A DNA stretch of 64,000 bases from Betaproteobacteria bacterium (GTDB lineage Bacteria; Pseudomonadota; Gammaproteobacteria; Burkholderiales; SG8-41): contig JAQGNH010000141.1 in the NCBI GenBank assembly GCA_028291945.1, positions 1-64,000 of the forward strand. The letters run 5' to 3'. Below the pieces are notes generated by a model that did no database searches, was not told where the DNA came from, and saw only the letters and a list, made by a program, of their open reading frames with translations. Made by a program: the position numbers and the translations under genes. Below, one piece after another: positions 51,783 through 60,949 of the stretch (position 1 is the stretch's first letter; each line of letters starts with the position of its first letter).

Positions 51783-53009
51783 TTGATCAACGCGAATCTC
51801 GTGGCGCCAAAGACTCCGCATCGGGTCGGGCTGTATTTCGCCTTCCTTCAGTTTTTCTTCGCGATTACGTGGACCGTCTACGTTATTTTCCTGCCGAAGC
51901 TCGCCGTGCAGGCGGGCATTCCGAAGCAGGCGGTCATCTACATTCTCATGCTCGACCAGTTGATCTTCGTCGCGATGGATCTCGCGATGGGTGCGATTGC
52001 AGACAGGGTATCGCGCGTGCTCGGAAGACTCGGGCACGTCGTGCTCGCCGTGACGCTCGGTTCGTGCGTCGCGTTTTTGCTGCTCCCGTTCGCGGCTCCG
52101 CAAGGCGCCCCGTGGCTTTTTGTGCTGCTCACGGTCCTGTGGACAGCGAGCTCGTCGGCCCTGAGGGCGCCACCCCTGATGCTGCTCGGGAAGTACGCGC
52201 CAAAACCCAGTGTGCCGTGGCTCTCGGCGTTGTCTCTTGTGGGTCTTGGCGTGGCGGGTGCAATCGGACCGTATCTGACGATCGTTCTGCGCGACGTCGA
52301 CCCCCGAATACCTTTCGCGTTGTCCAGCCTCGCGCTTGCGCTAGCGACGATAGGCATCATCTGGTCCGAACGCACGCTCGCACTGACGTCTATATCCGGT
52401 GCTGAAGTCAGTGCCGCCTCTCCGGCAAAGCCGACGCGGCTGACGGTGCTATTTATGCTTGCAGTGCTGCTGCTTGGGCTCGGCTTCCAGATCCATTTCT
52501 CGATCAACAGCGCTTCGATGTATTTACGGCACACCAAGCCGGATCAACTGCCCTACCTCATGCCAGTTTTCTGGATCGGGTTCAACGTGCTGATGCTTCC
52601 GGCAGCGCTTGCGACCCGACGTTACGGAGGACTGGCAGTCACCGCCGTCGGTGCTTTGATTGCTGCCGTTGCTACGCTCGCGGCCTCCACCACAGGCAAT
52701 CTCAATACGCTCATAGTCATGCAGTTCATCGCAGGCGGCGGATGGGGATGCGTTCTCATGAGCGCCGTTTCAGCCGCGCTGGCGATCGGTCACACTGGAA
52801 GCGAGGGGAAAATAACAGGTGCCCTGTTCTCGCTGCTCGCTCTCGCCGCGTTCGCGCGCATTGCGATGGTCGCCGTAGAGCTCAACAAGGATCCAGGGTA
52901 CAGCGCGCTACTCACATGGTTGCCCGTGGCTGCGTGGGGGCTGGCAGCGGTGCTGCTGCTGATAGTGCTACCCAGCCAGCGCGAACGGTTTGCGGCCGCA
53001 ACGGCCTGA
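51783..53009 (+). CDS. Major facilitator superfamily transporter
   Basis: This inner-membrane protein of 408 residues has about twelve hydrophobic helices. The loop after helix 2 (MDLAMGAIADRVSRVLGRLGHVV) is the MFS motif with G-x-x-D-R. The central cytoplasmic loop (about 205-220) is short. It starts with TTG. Relatives include sugar/cation symporter-type carriers; the substrate is unknown. The small protein gene that follows begins 30 bases later. Confidence 0.83.
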   Translation: MINANLVAPKTPHRVGLYFAFLQFFFAITWTVYVIFLPKLAVQAGIPKQAVIYILMLDQLIFVAMDLAMGAIADRVSRVLGRLGHVVLAVTLGSCVAFLLLPFAAPQGAPWLFVLLTVLWTASSSALRAPPLMLLGKYAPKPSVPWLSALSLVGLGVAGAIGPYLTIVLRDVDPRIPFALSSLALALATIGIIWSERTLALTSISGAEVSAASPAKPTRLTVLFMLAVLLLGLGFQIHFSINSASMYLRHTKPDQLPYLMPVFWIGFNVLMLPAALATRRYGGLAVTAVGALIAAVATLAASTTGNLNTLIVMQFIAGGGWGCVLMSAVSAALAIGHTGSEGKITGALFSLLALAAFARIAMVAVELNKDPGYSALLTWLPVAAWGLAAVLLLIVLPSQRERFAAATA

Positions 53010-53039
53010 AAACAGCTGCATTGATCGAAGGAGATATTC

Positions 53040-53429
53040 ATGGCAATGATCGTTCGTGCATTTCCGGTCCTGGCTGGCAAGGAAGAAGCCGCGCGCGGCT
53101 TCGCCGACACCGTCGGCGGACCGCGTAAACAGGAAACCGCCTCGTTTCTGCAGAGCTTCGGCGTACGGCGCGAAAGCTGGCATCTGCAGCAAACGCCTCA
53201 GGGGATACAAATCATCGTTGTAACGGATGTCGAAGAGCCGCCGCACGAAAAGGCTAGAGCTTATGGAGCGTCTCAGGGTGCCTTCGAGCGCTGGTTCAAG
53301 GACAATGTCCGCGAGCTGTGCGGCGTGAATGCGGACGAGCAACCTCTCGGGCCGCCGACTGAAACGATTTTCAGCTGGGACAGCGCAGCAAATCGGCGCA
53401 AATCATTCGATGCACCGATAGCGTCGTAG
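53040..53429 (+). CDS. Small ferredoxin-fold-like hypothetical protein
   Basis: The 129-residue cytoplasmic protein has the alternation MIVRAFPVLAGKEEAARGF...RRESWHLQQTPQGIQIIVVTDVEEP...FERWFKDNV, which suggests a dimeric alpha/beta barrel of the antibiotic-biosynthesis monooxygenase or DUF6176 sort. The ATG follows AAGGAGA. It is probably co-transcribed with the MFS transporter. Its function is unknown. Confidence 0.72.
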   Translation: MAMIVRAFPVLAGKEEAARGFADTVGGPRKQETASFLQSFGVRRESWHLQQTPQGIQIIVVTDVEEPPHEKARAYGASQGAFERWFKDNVRELCGVNADEQPLGPPTETIFSWDSAANRRKSFDAPIAS

Positions 53430-53446
53430 CGTTCACCGCAGACGCT

Positions 53447-54787
53447 TCACCTGCCGGGCATTGATGCGCGCGCGACCTCGCCCGCATCCTTCAGCGTGCC
53501 GATTTCCCAGCAGAGCGTGATAAGACGGTCGCATTCAGCGTCGCTCAGGATGCCTTTTGTGAGCCCTCTGAACTTCCTTTCGAGATCCGCATCGCTCATG
53601 GGGCGAGCGAGGCTGCCGATGGCGTGCTCTACGAATTTCTCGACTGTCTTGCCGTTCTTCAATTTGATTGCAACACGCGTTTGATCTTCGTGCATGCCGT
53701 TCTCGACGACGGCCGTGACGCGGTCTCGCAAAGCCGTCACACGCGGGTCGCTCACGCACTGATCGCTGTACTCGGCCTCTCCCCCGGCGCCATGAATGAT
53801 TGCCACCGCCGCGGAGTGATAGACACTGAACTTTCCTTCCAGACCCACCCGCGGCGTTTTCTTGCCAGTGAGCTCGAGCACGAGAGGATGCACTTTTGCT
53901 TCGATGGACTCGATGTCCTCCGCATTCAATCCGTGCTCATTCCGCAGCTGGATACAAGCATCGATGATCGGATGAATGACGATGCCGCACGCGAAAGGCT
54001 TGTACGTATTGAGCGAAATTTCCCACGTCTCGCCCAGCCGTTCGGTAATTTCCTCGGGTTTGAAAGCGGTCGACAGGACGTGCGCGAAGCCGCGCTTCGC
54101 TTCGATGCCCTGATTGGAGCTTGTGAAGTTCTGCTGCGCGAGCAGCGCGGCGAGCAGGCCGTTGCGCGCAGCATTGCCCGGATGGAAGGGTTTGCACATG
54201 GTACCGAACATCTCGCGTAACCCTGAAGACTGCGTCGCGGCGACGCCGAGTGCCCAGACCATCTGCTGTTCGTTGAGCCCGAGAAGCTTGCCTGCCGCCG
54301 CGGCTGCGCCGAAAACGCCTGCAGTGCCCGTGATATGCCAGCCGACGTCATAGTGCTGCGGATACACCGAGTTGCCGATGCGGCATTCAACTTCCACACC
54401 CAGTATGAAGGCATGAAGAAACGCTTCGCCTGAAACGCGCTGGCGCTCCCCCAGCGCCAGTATCGCCGACGCCACGGGACCGCTTGGGTGTATCACCGTC
54501 TTCAGGTGCGTGTCATCGAAGTCGAACGTGTGCGACGTGATGCCGTTCATGAGCGCGGCCTGCATGATATCGAGGCGCTCGCGGCGGCCGAGCACGGTCG
54601 CCTCTGCAGGACCCGAAAACTCCGCGAGCGCAGCAAGAGCACACTCGACCGTCTCGTGACGGCTCGCGCCCACTGCGCAGCCCACCCAGTTCAGAAATGA
54701 GCGCGCGGCTTCATGCCGCACCGGCTGGGGCACGTCGAGCGACTTGTGCTCGACGACGAAACGGGCGAGCGTGCGGGTTATTTCCAT
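53447..54787 (-). CDS. MmgE/PrpD family protein
   Basis: This 446-residue MmgE/PrpD member has SFLNWVGCAVGAS near the N terminus, HTFDFDDTH around the proposed active site, and KPFHPGNAARNGLLAALLA in the helical domain. It probably dehydrates or hydrates a citrate-like acid. It is the last gene of the minus-strand run that includes the isocitrate-lyase-like gene upstream. The gap between them holds inverted heptamer arrays. Confidence 0.87.
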   Translation of the reverse strand: MEITRTLARFVVEHKSLDVPQPVRHEAARSFLNWVGCAVGASRHETVECALAALAEFSGPAEATVLGRRERLDIMQAALMNGITSHTFDFDDTHLKTVIHPSGPVASAILALGERQRVSGEAFLHAFILGVEVECRIGNSVYPQHYDVGWHITGTAGVFGAAAAAGKLLGLNEQQMVWALGVAATQSSGLREMFGTMCKPFHPGNAARNGLLAALLAQQNFTSSNQGIEAKRGFAHVLSTAFKPEEITERLGETWEISLNTYKPFACGIVIHPIIDACIQLRNEHGLNAEDIESIEAKVHPLVLELTGKKTPRVGLEGKFSVYHSAAVAIIHGAGGEAEYSDQCVSDPRVTALRDRVTAVVENGMHEDQTRVAIKLKNGKTVEKFVEHAIGSLARPMSDADLERKFRGLTKGILSDAECDRLITLCWEIGTLKDAGEVARASMPGR

Positions 54788-54797
54788 TCAGGATCTC

Positions 54798-54939
54798 CGT
54801 AAATCGTAAGCCGTAAGCCGTACCGGTGCGCGCCGTAATTCATGTCGGGTTAACCGGCAGCGGCCAAGCACGACTCAGATGTCAGACAGCGCGTGGAGCT
54901 CGGAAAGTGCGGCTGTTCGGCTCACGGCTTGCGGCTCAC
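54798..54939. repeat. Inverted heptamer arrays between PrpD and lyase genes
   Basis: The left arm (54798-54825) has GTAAGCC twice plus degenerate units. The right arm (54919-54939) has GGCTCAC, GGCTTGC and GGCTCAC, the reverse complements of GTGAGCC and GCAAGCC. About 93 bases lie between the arms. The right arm runs into the stop codon of the lyase gene (54936). Confidence 0.6.
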
Positions 54940-55835
54940 GCTCGACGTTGTAAGAACCTGCTCTCCCACTCTTCCACATCCGAGAGTCCGAGCGCTTCGT
55001 TGTATTCCCTGAAGTCGAGCATGCGCTCACGCGCTTTTTTCGTACTGCCGTCGCGCTTCAAAACACCCAGCGCTTCGCGTATGCCGAAACCCGCTGCATA
55101 ACGCGCGAGCCCCGGATAGATCGCGAGCCGGAAACCCAATGCATCGAGCTCGGCAGCACTCAGGTCTCCGACCTTGCCTGCTTCCTCTACATTGACGAGA
55201 CAGGGCGCATCGATTTCGCTCGTCACCCGCCTCAACTCCTCCACGATATTCGGGCTGCCTTTGAGCTCGACGAACACCACATCCGCACCCGCTTTGCGAT
55301 AAGCCTTCCCGCGGCGAATCGCCTCATCGAGACCGTGGGCTGCCGCTGCGTCTGTTCGCGCAATGATGATGAAATCGGGATCGCGACGCGCAGCGATCGC
55401 GGCTTCGATCTTGCCCACGTGCTCCGCCATTTCGACGACGGGACGCGAACCTGGCAGATGTCCACAGCGCTTCGGTGACACCTGATCTTCGATGTGGATC
55501 GCCGCAACGCCGGCGGCTTCGAATTCCTGGACCGTGTGGCGAACATTGACTGCATTGCCGTAGCCGGTATCCGCGTCGCAGATCAGCGGGATGTTCACAC
55601 ACGCAGCGGCGCGATGAGCGTGACTTGCAAAAAGGGTGAGATCGATAAGCCCGACATCCGGGCGGCCGAGCAGACTGGCCGAAACGCCGTTGCCCGTCAT
55701 GTACACCGCATCGAAACCCGACTGTTCGACGAAGCGGGCGCCGTAGGCATCGTAAATACCCGGCGCAACCAGCATCGGTCCTTTCAATAATCTTTCACGT
55801 AATCTCTGCCGGATCGTAGCCATAGCCTGGACCAT
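54936..55835 (-). CDS. Isocitrate lyase/PEP mutase superfamily lyase (PrpB-like)
   Basis: The 299-residue TIM-barrel enzyme has DADTGYGN (87-94) for metal binding and KRCGH (122-126) with the catalytic cysteine of lyases. PGIYDAYGARFVEQSGFDAVYMTG is the usual N-terminal strand-helix. It differs from the copy at 20869 over much of its length. It is in line with LeuC and LeuD upstream and PrpD downstream. The ATG may be at 55835 or four codons later. The 253 bases upstream of it hold no supported gene. Confidence 0.87.
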   Translation of the reverse strand: MVQAMATIRQRLRERLLKGPMLVAPGIYDAYGARFVEQSGFDAVYMTGNGVSASLLGRPDVGLIDLTLFASHAHRAAACVNIPLICDADTGYGNAVNVRHTVQEFEAAGVAAIHIEDQVSPKRCGHLPGSRPVVEMAEHVGKIEAAIAARRDPDFIIIARTDAAAAHGLDEAIRRGKAYRKAGADVVFVELKGSPNIVEELRRVTSEIDAPCLVNVEEAGKVGDLSAAELDALGFRLAIYPGLARYAAGFGIREALGVLKRDGSTKKARERMLDFREYNEALGLSDVEEWESRFLQRRA

Positions 55836-56088
55836 CCTTGTCTCAACCTTTCCTGGAGAACGACTGTTCGTTTGCCAACTCGCCGCTTCTTACTGCGTCA
55901 CGGCAAGCTCGTTGGCGCGCTTTCTGGGTAGCGCCAGTGAGACGGTTCCCTTACGGACTGTAGACCAGCAGAAGCGGCGTAAATATTTGTATCCAGCGGT
56001 GATAGCCGCATCAACACGCGGCTTGCACCCGAAGCGTAAGCGGAAACGCGCGTACCCCTTTACGCTGCGGCTTAGATCCCGAACCGGT

Positions 56089-56589
56089 TCATGCGACTTT
56101 CCAATCGGGATAACGTTGGAGGAAGGGTATGAGCCCACCCGCCGCGAGCAGCGTCTGAATCGCTGCAGGCAAAGGCGGAAACACGCGCTGCAGCCCGGGA
56201 TCGAGCACGTTCATCACACCGGCGGTCAGGTCGATTTCGAGCGCGTCGTCTTGATCGATGCCCGAGATGTCACATTCCACCACCGGCAGGCCGTTATTGA
56301 TCGCATTACGAAAGAACTGTCGCCCGAACGCCGGGGCGACGACAGCAGCTACGCCCAGCAGGCGCATCGCATGAACCGCCTGCTCGCGAGACGAGTTGAT
56401 GCCAAAGTTTCTGCCCGCAACGATCACGTCGCCGGGTTTGAAACCCGACACGAACTGCGGCGCGATCTGCTCGAAAGCGTGTTGCGCGACATACGCAGTG
56501 TCCTTGCCGGGCATGTACTTCGCGGAGCAATGCAGATCGGTGTTTATTTCTTCCGGGAGGAGATGGGCCCTGCCTTTGATTTTCTGCAT
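56089..56589 (-). CDS. Aconitase-superfamily small (swivel) subunit, LeuD-like
   Basis: This 166-residue protein is the small subunit of a heteromeric isopropylmalate/homoaconitate/dimethylmalate-type hydro-lyase. GKDTAYVAQHAFEQIAP, GDVIVAGRNFGINSSREQAVHAMRLLG and the FGRQFFRNAINNGLPVVE block are typical of the swivel domain. INSSREQA holds the substrate-binding serine and arginine. ATG at 56589 is preferred to the TTG at 56601. It follows LeuC on the same strand, separated by a repeat-filled 133-base gap. Confidence 0.88.
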   Translation of the reverse strand: MQKIKGRAHLLPEEINTDLHCSAKYMPGKDTAYVAQHAFEQIAPQFVSGFKPGDVIVAGRNFGINSSREQAVHAMRLLGVAAVVAPAFGRQFFRNAINNGLPVVECDISGIDQDDALEIDLTAGVMNVLDPGLQRVFPPLPAAIQTLLAAGGLIPFLQRYPDWKVA

Positions 56590-56632
56590 GTAGTGTCTCA
56601 ACTAGTTACACATCGTGCTCGCCGCTCGACGG

Positions 56633-56711
56633 CGTGGACCGTGGACCGTGATTCGTGATTCGTGAAATCGTAGATGCCCGCCGGACGTCTGATCACGGCT
56701 CACGGATCACG
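56633..56711. repeat. Inverted heptamer arrays between LeuC and LeuD
   Basis: The left arm (56633-56667) reads CGTGGAC, CGTGGAC, CGTGATT, CGTGATT, CGTGAAA. The right arm (56691-56711) reads GATCACG, GCTCACG, GATCACG, the reverse complements of CGTGATC and CGTGAGC. The two arms are 23 bases apart and could form a long hairpin inside the operon. Confidence 0.65.
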
Positions 56712-56722
56712 CTGTTCCGCGC

Positions 56723-58003
56723 CTAAGCCGCCGCCCTCCACAGTCCGCCCGCGACTTCGCGCGCATCCGTGATCCGACCGGTCAGCGCAGACGCCGCGAC
56801 AGTGGCCGACGACGCAATCCAGATTTCCGACCGCGGATTTCCAAGACGACCTTTGAAGTTACGGTTCGCACTCGAAATAATGACCTGGTCGTCGCCCGGT
56901 ATGAGATGACCGGTGATATTGACGCAGGTTCCACACCCTGCTGCTTCGACCGACGCACCCGCTGCGGTCAGAGCTTCGATCAGTCCTTCGCGCAGTGCCG
57001 CAAGATAGATCTGCCGCGATGCGGGCGTGACGATCATGCGCACGCCTTTTGCGATCCGCTTGCCTTTCAAGATGGCGGCAGCCTGGCGCATGTCATCGAG
57101 GCGGCCGTTCGTGCAGGTGCCGATCAATGCGATATCGATTTTTTGACCGGCTACTTCAGGCACGCCGATGACGTCGTCGATACGATGATTGCGTGCGACC
57201 TGCGGCACAAGCGCGGCGGCGTCGATTTCGATGCGCTGTGCGTAAACGGCGTCGGCATCGGCCTTTACGCTGCGCGGCTCACGTGCACCATGCGCTTTGA
57301 GCCACGCACACGTCTTTTCATCGGCCTCGAGAATTGCCGCTTTCGCCCCGAGCTCCGCTGCGTGGTTGGAGAGCGTCATACGGTCGTCGATGTCCATAGC
57401 CGCGACGGCTTCCCCGCAGTATTCAAGCGCCCTATAGTTCGCGCCTTCCGCGCCAAGCCGTCCGAGCATCGTCAGCGTCACATCCTTTGCCCAGACGCCG
57501 GGCTGCAAGCGGCCCTTCAACTCTATCCGGATCGTCTCGGGAACGCGGAACCACAGCTTTCCCGTCATCATCACGGCCGAGACATCGGTGCCTTCGACAC
57601 CCGTTCCGAACGCATTGAAAGCGCCATACGTCGTCGAATGCGTGTCCGTTCCTACCACGAGATCACCGCAGGTGAGATGGCCGCCTTCGGGCAGCACCTG
57701 GTGGCAGATGCCGTCCCCGATGTCGTACAACACGGCGCCGCGCTCATCGGCAAACCGGCGCATGGCGATGTGCGTATTCGCTGCTTCAGGATTAGGGGGT
57801 GGCGAGTAATGATCGAGCACGAACGCGGTGCGCGAAGCATTCGGCAGACTCTTCGCGCCGAGCTTCTCGAGCTGTTTCAGCGCATTGGCCGCACGTGCGT
57901 CGTGCACCATCGCAAAATCGACGCGCGCCACCACGACGTCTCCCGCTTTGACCGTGCGGTCAGCGTGTGCGCCGAGAATTTTTTCGGCCAGCGTGTAAGC
58001 CAA
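56723..58003 (-). CDS. Aconitase-superfamily large subunit, LeuC-like
   Basis: The 426-residue protein carries the [4Fe-4S] cluster of a LeuC/homoaconitase-type hydro-lyase. The cluster cysteines are in IGTCTNGRLDD and AAGCGTCVN. TDTHSTTYGAFNAFGTGVEGTD is the substrate and cluster-binding segment. TTG at 58003, preceded by GGAGGT, gives the usual LAEKIL N terminus; another TTG at 58039 would add 12 residues. It probably hydrates or isomerises an alkyl-malate or alkyl-citrate, together with LeuD downstream and the lyase and PrpD that follow. Confidence 0.88.
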   Translation of the reverse strand: MAYTLAEKILGAHADRTVKAGDVVVARVDFAMVHDARAANALKQLEKLGAKSLPNASRTAFVLDHYSPPPNPEAANTHIAMRRFADERGAVLYDIGDGICHQVLPEGGHLTCGDLVVGTDTHSTTYGAFNAFGTGVEGTDVSAVMMTGKLWFRVPETIRIELKGRLQPGVWAKDVTLTMLGRLGAEGANYRALEYCGEAVAAMDIDDRMTLSNHAAELGAKAAILEADEKTCAWLKAHGAREPRSVKADADAVYAQRIEIDAAALVPQVARNHRIDDVIGVPEVAGQKIDIALIGTCTNGRLDDMRQAAAILKGKRIAKGVRMIVTPASRQIYLAALREGLIEALTAAGASVEAAGCGTCVNITGHLIPGDDQVIISSANRNFKGRLGNPRSEIWIASSATVAASALTGRITDAREVAGGLWRAAA

Positions 58004-58150
58004 CGGACCTCCAGATCGATTTGGACCGTTACAGCCCAACCGAAGAATAACCGTGCCTATTCTAGCAGCGCCGAACGCCGCCTCGTGCGCCCGGTCGAGA
58101 TCGGTTCAGCCTCGCTTGGCGCCAACGAGGACCGGGACGTGTGACCTCAG

Positions 58151-59149
58151 CTATTGCGGCGTGAGTCGCGCTGCAAACACGATACGCGAGTAGCGCTCGA
58201 TGTCCGCTGTAAGGCGCATCTGAAGCTCACCCGGCGTGCTGCTCACGGCTTCGTAGCCGAGTGTCGAAAGCAGCTCTTTGAAAGCGGGCTTGTTGACCAC
58301 AGCAGCGACGTTGGCATTGATGTTACGCACGAGGGTCACTGTCGCGCCATACGGCGCGAGTATGCCAACCCAGTTGTTCACTTCGTACCCTGGAATGCTC
58401 TCGCCAACAGTCGGCACTTCCGGGAGGGCTTCGGCTCTCGTCTTATTGGTGACCGCGAGCACCCTGAGGCGCCCGGCGCTTACATACGGCATCACGGATG
58501 ACAACGGCAGCATCGCGCACGAAACATGGTTCCCCATAAGCTCTCGAATCGCCTGCCGCGCGCCGCCGTAGGCTACATGGTTGAGATTGGTGGACATTCC
58601 GAGCCTCAGCAGTTCCCCCGCGAGGTGACCGACGGTTCCGTGGCCGGCACTCCCGTAGCTCATCTGCCGCCCCTTGACCTGCGCGAAAGAGATCAGCTGC
58701 GCCAATGAAGTGAATGGCGCATTTGTGTTTAATACAAGCGCAAGGTACTGGGTCGCGACCAGGGATATCGGCGCGAAATCGCGCAGCGGGTGGTACGGCA
58801 GTTTGTTCGAAAGAGCTTCGTTGATCGCCAGGCCCGCGTTGGCTACGAGGAGCGTATGTCCATCCGGTTCTGCCGTCGCGACCTGCTGAGTTCCGAAAGT
58901 CGACCTGCTGCCGGGCAAATTTTCAATTGCGATCGGCTGACCCCAGAGTTCGGCGAGACGAACGCTCAATAGACGGGCAACCACATCGGAACTGCCGCCC
59001 TCGCGGTACGGCACGATGAATCGCACCGGCTTATCGGGAAAGGCTTCGACGCCCGCCGAAAAAATCGAACAGACGAATACGATCAGCACGCAAGTCCCGG
59101 CGTGTAAAGCTTTGCGCCGCTGCGCACTTTGTAGATGAGGAAAGGCCAC
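58151..59149 (-). CDS. TctC/Bug-family receptor
   Basis: A divergent receptor of 332 residues that starts with GTG. The signal peptide is long and ends at VEA (34-36), then FPDKPVRFIVPYREGGSSD, where REGG replaces PGG. EPDGHTLLV is present, and the VPYKGG block is changed to VAYGGARQAIRELM. The altered pocket suggests a distinct ligand. It heads the minus-strand run that leads into LeuC (147-base gap). Confidence 0.88.
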   Translation of the reverse strand: MAFPHLQSAQRRKALHAGTCVLIVFVCSIFSAGVEAFPDKPVRFIVPYREGGSSDVVARLLSVRLAELWGQPIAIENLPGSRSTFGTQQVATAEPDGHTLLVANAGLAINEALSNKLPYHPLRDFAPISLVATQYLALVLNTNAPFTSLAQLISFAQVKGRQMSYGSAGHGTVGHLAGELLRLGMSTNLNHVAYGGARQAIRELMGNHVSCAMLPLSSVMPYVSAGRLRVLAVTNKTRAEALPEVPTVGESIPGYEVNNWVGILAPYGATVTLVRNINANVAAVVNKPAFKELLSTLGYEAVSSTPGELQMRLTADIERYSRIVFAARLTPQ

Positions 59150-59256
59150 GAGTGCACGCGATAGTACACGCTTTTGGGACGACGCTCGCGCGCCGGCGCT
59201 TGGCTCGAACAGCAGCGTATGGTATTAAGCGGTGGTTTTCGCACCGATATCCGTTT

Positions 59257-60810
59257 ATGCCGAAGGACACATCCCTTACCGAATACGTCGCCCGCTTCAT
59301 CGTCGATACGACGAGCCGGCGCATACCGCGGGACGTCATGCAGCTCGGAAAGCGTTCGATCCTCGACGGGATCGGCCTTGCGCTGGCGGGCAATGCGGCC
59401 GAGTCCGGTCATCTCGTACGCACTTATCTCAAGACGCTGGGGTGTGCAGACGACGGCGGCTGCACCGTGATTGGAACCAATCTCAAAATGCCGCCACGCT
59501 TCGCGGCATTTGCGAACGGCATCGCGATCCATGCAGACGACTACGACGATACGCAACTCGCCGTCGCCCATGATCGGGTGTACGGACTCCTCACCCACCC
59601 GACTGCGCCTGCTCTGCCGCCCGCGCTTGCGCTCGGCGAGCGTGACAATCGCTCCGGCCTCGATGTCCTGACGGCTTATCAGATCGCAGTCGAAGTGGAA
59701 ACCAAGATTTCGGAAGCGATCAACCCTCGCCATTACGATGACGGTTTCCACTCGACCGCGACGATGGGCACGCTCGCGTCTGCCGCGGCATCCTCGCGTC
59801 TGATGGGTCTCGACGTCGAGCAGACGCGTCGTGCGTTGGCGATCGCGGCGAGTCAGTCTGCGGGCTTACGCGAGAATTTCGGGACGATGACGAAGCCATT
59901 CCATCCGGGCCGCTCGGCGGAATCCGGAATCGTCGCGGCTGAATTTGCGAAGCTCGGTTGGACCGCGACTCCGGTCGTGCTCGAAGCGGACCGCGGATTT
60001 TTCAAGGCAGCCGGCGGTGGCTACGATCCTCAGGCGATAGACGGCCGATTGGGTAATCCATGGACGTTCGCCTTCCCGGGCGTTTCGATCAAGCCGCATC
60101 CCAGCGGCTCGTTGACGCACCCCGGTATGGGTCTCATGCTCGACCTCATACGCGCTCACGATGTACGCTCCGAGGACGTCGTCAAAGTGCGCGTCGGCAC
60201 CAACCGCCATATGCCCAATGCGCTGATTCATCACAGGCCGCAAAACGAGCTGCAGGCGAAATTCAGTATGGAGTTTTGTATGGCCATCCTGCTGCTCGAG
60301 CGCAAAGCGGGACTTGCAGAATTTACAGACAACATCGTGAAGCGCGATGACGTCAAAGCAATGATCGAAAAAGTCGATTTCAGCGTGCACCCGCTCGCCG
60401 AAGCCGCCGGGTACGAAAAAATGACCACCATCATCGACATCGAGCTGGCGGACGGGCGCACGGTAACCGGAAGCGCGGATTTTGGTAAAGGCAGCCCCAC
60501 GAATCCGATGACGGATCAGGAGTTGGCCGAGAAATTCCGCGAATGTGCGGCGTGGGGCGGACTTGCGAAACCAAACGCTGAAAAGATTGTCGATCTGGTG
60601 CTCGATCTCGAGAAGGTGAAAAGCATACGCGAATTGATGCGTCTGCTGGTCATCGACGGAACGGGCAGAGCGGCTCGGACGCGGATCGCGACGAAGGCAA
60701 AGCCCCCGTCAAAACGCTCGGCGACAAGGTCGCGCGGAGCTACGAAACCCAAAGCAAAAGCGAATGACCGCAATGCACGTGGAGGACGGAAAGGAAGATC
60801 GAACAAATAG
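59257..60810 (+). CDS. MmgE/PrpD family protein with a basic C-terminal tail
   Basis: The first 470 of 517 residues form a complete MmgE/PrpD protein (SILDGIGLALAGN, HADDYDDTQ, KPFHPGRSAESGIVA). The last 45-50 residues are an unusual low-complexity tail made almost only of Lys, Arg, Ala, Ser and Thr, like histone-type or nucleic-acid-binding tails. The other two PrpD proteins in the window lack it. ATG at 59257 gives the family N terminus; the frame is open from 59152. It is divergent from the receptor gene and leads into PdxA. Confidence 0.84.
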   Translation: MPKDTSLTEYVARFIVDTTSRRIPRDVMQLGKRSILDGIGLALAGNAAESGHLVRTYLKTLGCADDGGCTVIGTNLKMPPRFAAFANGIAIHADDYDDTQLAVAHDRVYGLLTHPTAPALPPALALGERDNRSGLDVLTAYQIAVEVETKISEAINPRHYDDGFHSTATMGTLASAAASSRLMGLDVEQTRRALAIAASQSAGLRENFGTMTKPFHPGRSAESGIVAAEFAKLGWTATPVVLEADRGFFKAAGGGYDPQAIDGRLGNPWTFAFPGVSIKPHPSGSLTHPGMGLMLDLIRAHDVRSEDVVKVRVGTNRHMPNALIHHRPQNELQAKFSMEFCMAILLLERKAGLAEFTDNIVKRDDVKAMIEKVDFSVHPLAEAAGYEKMTTIIDIELADGRTVTGSADFGKGSPTNPMTDQELAEKFRECAAWGGLAKPNAEKIVDLVLDLEKVKSIRELMRLLVIDGTGRAARTRIATKAKPPSKRSATRSRGATKPKAKANDRNARGGRKGRSNK

Positions 60811-60949
60811 GGATGCGTCTGTGGCGCGAAGGTTCAGGCGTTCTGTTTCACGCAGCCCTGACCCGCTTTAATTGGCCTTCACTGCGTCTTCACGTCCGCC
60901 TCCCACTAAGCGTTCTTCTTCCCGCGTTTCGTCGTTTAACAGGATACCC

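Noticed and set aside
55836-56088. 82-residue minus-strand frame (55890-56138) in the gap before LeuD
   Set aside because: It overlaps the LeuD 3' end, has no ribosome binding site and no recognisable family.
56906-58144. 412-residue open frame on the plus strand
   Set aside because: It is antisense to the LeuC-like gene with intact cluster cysteines.
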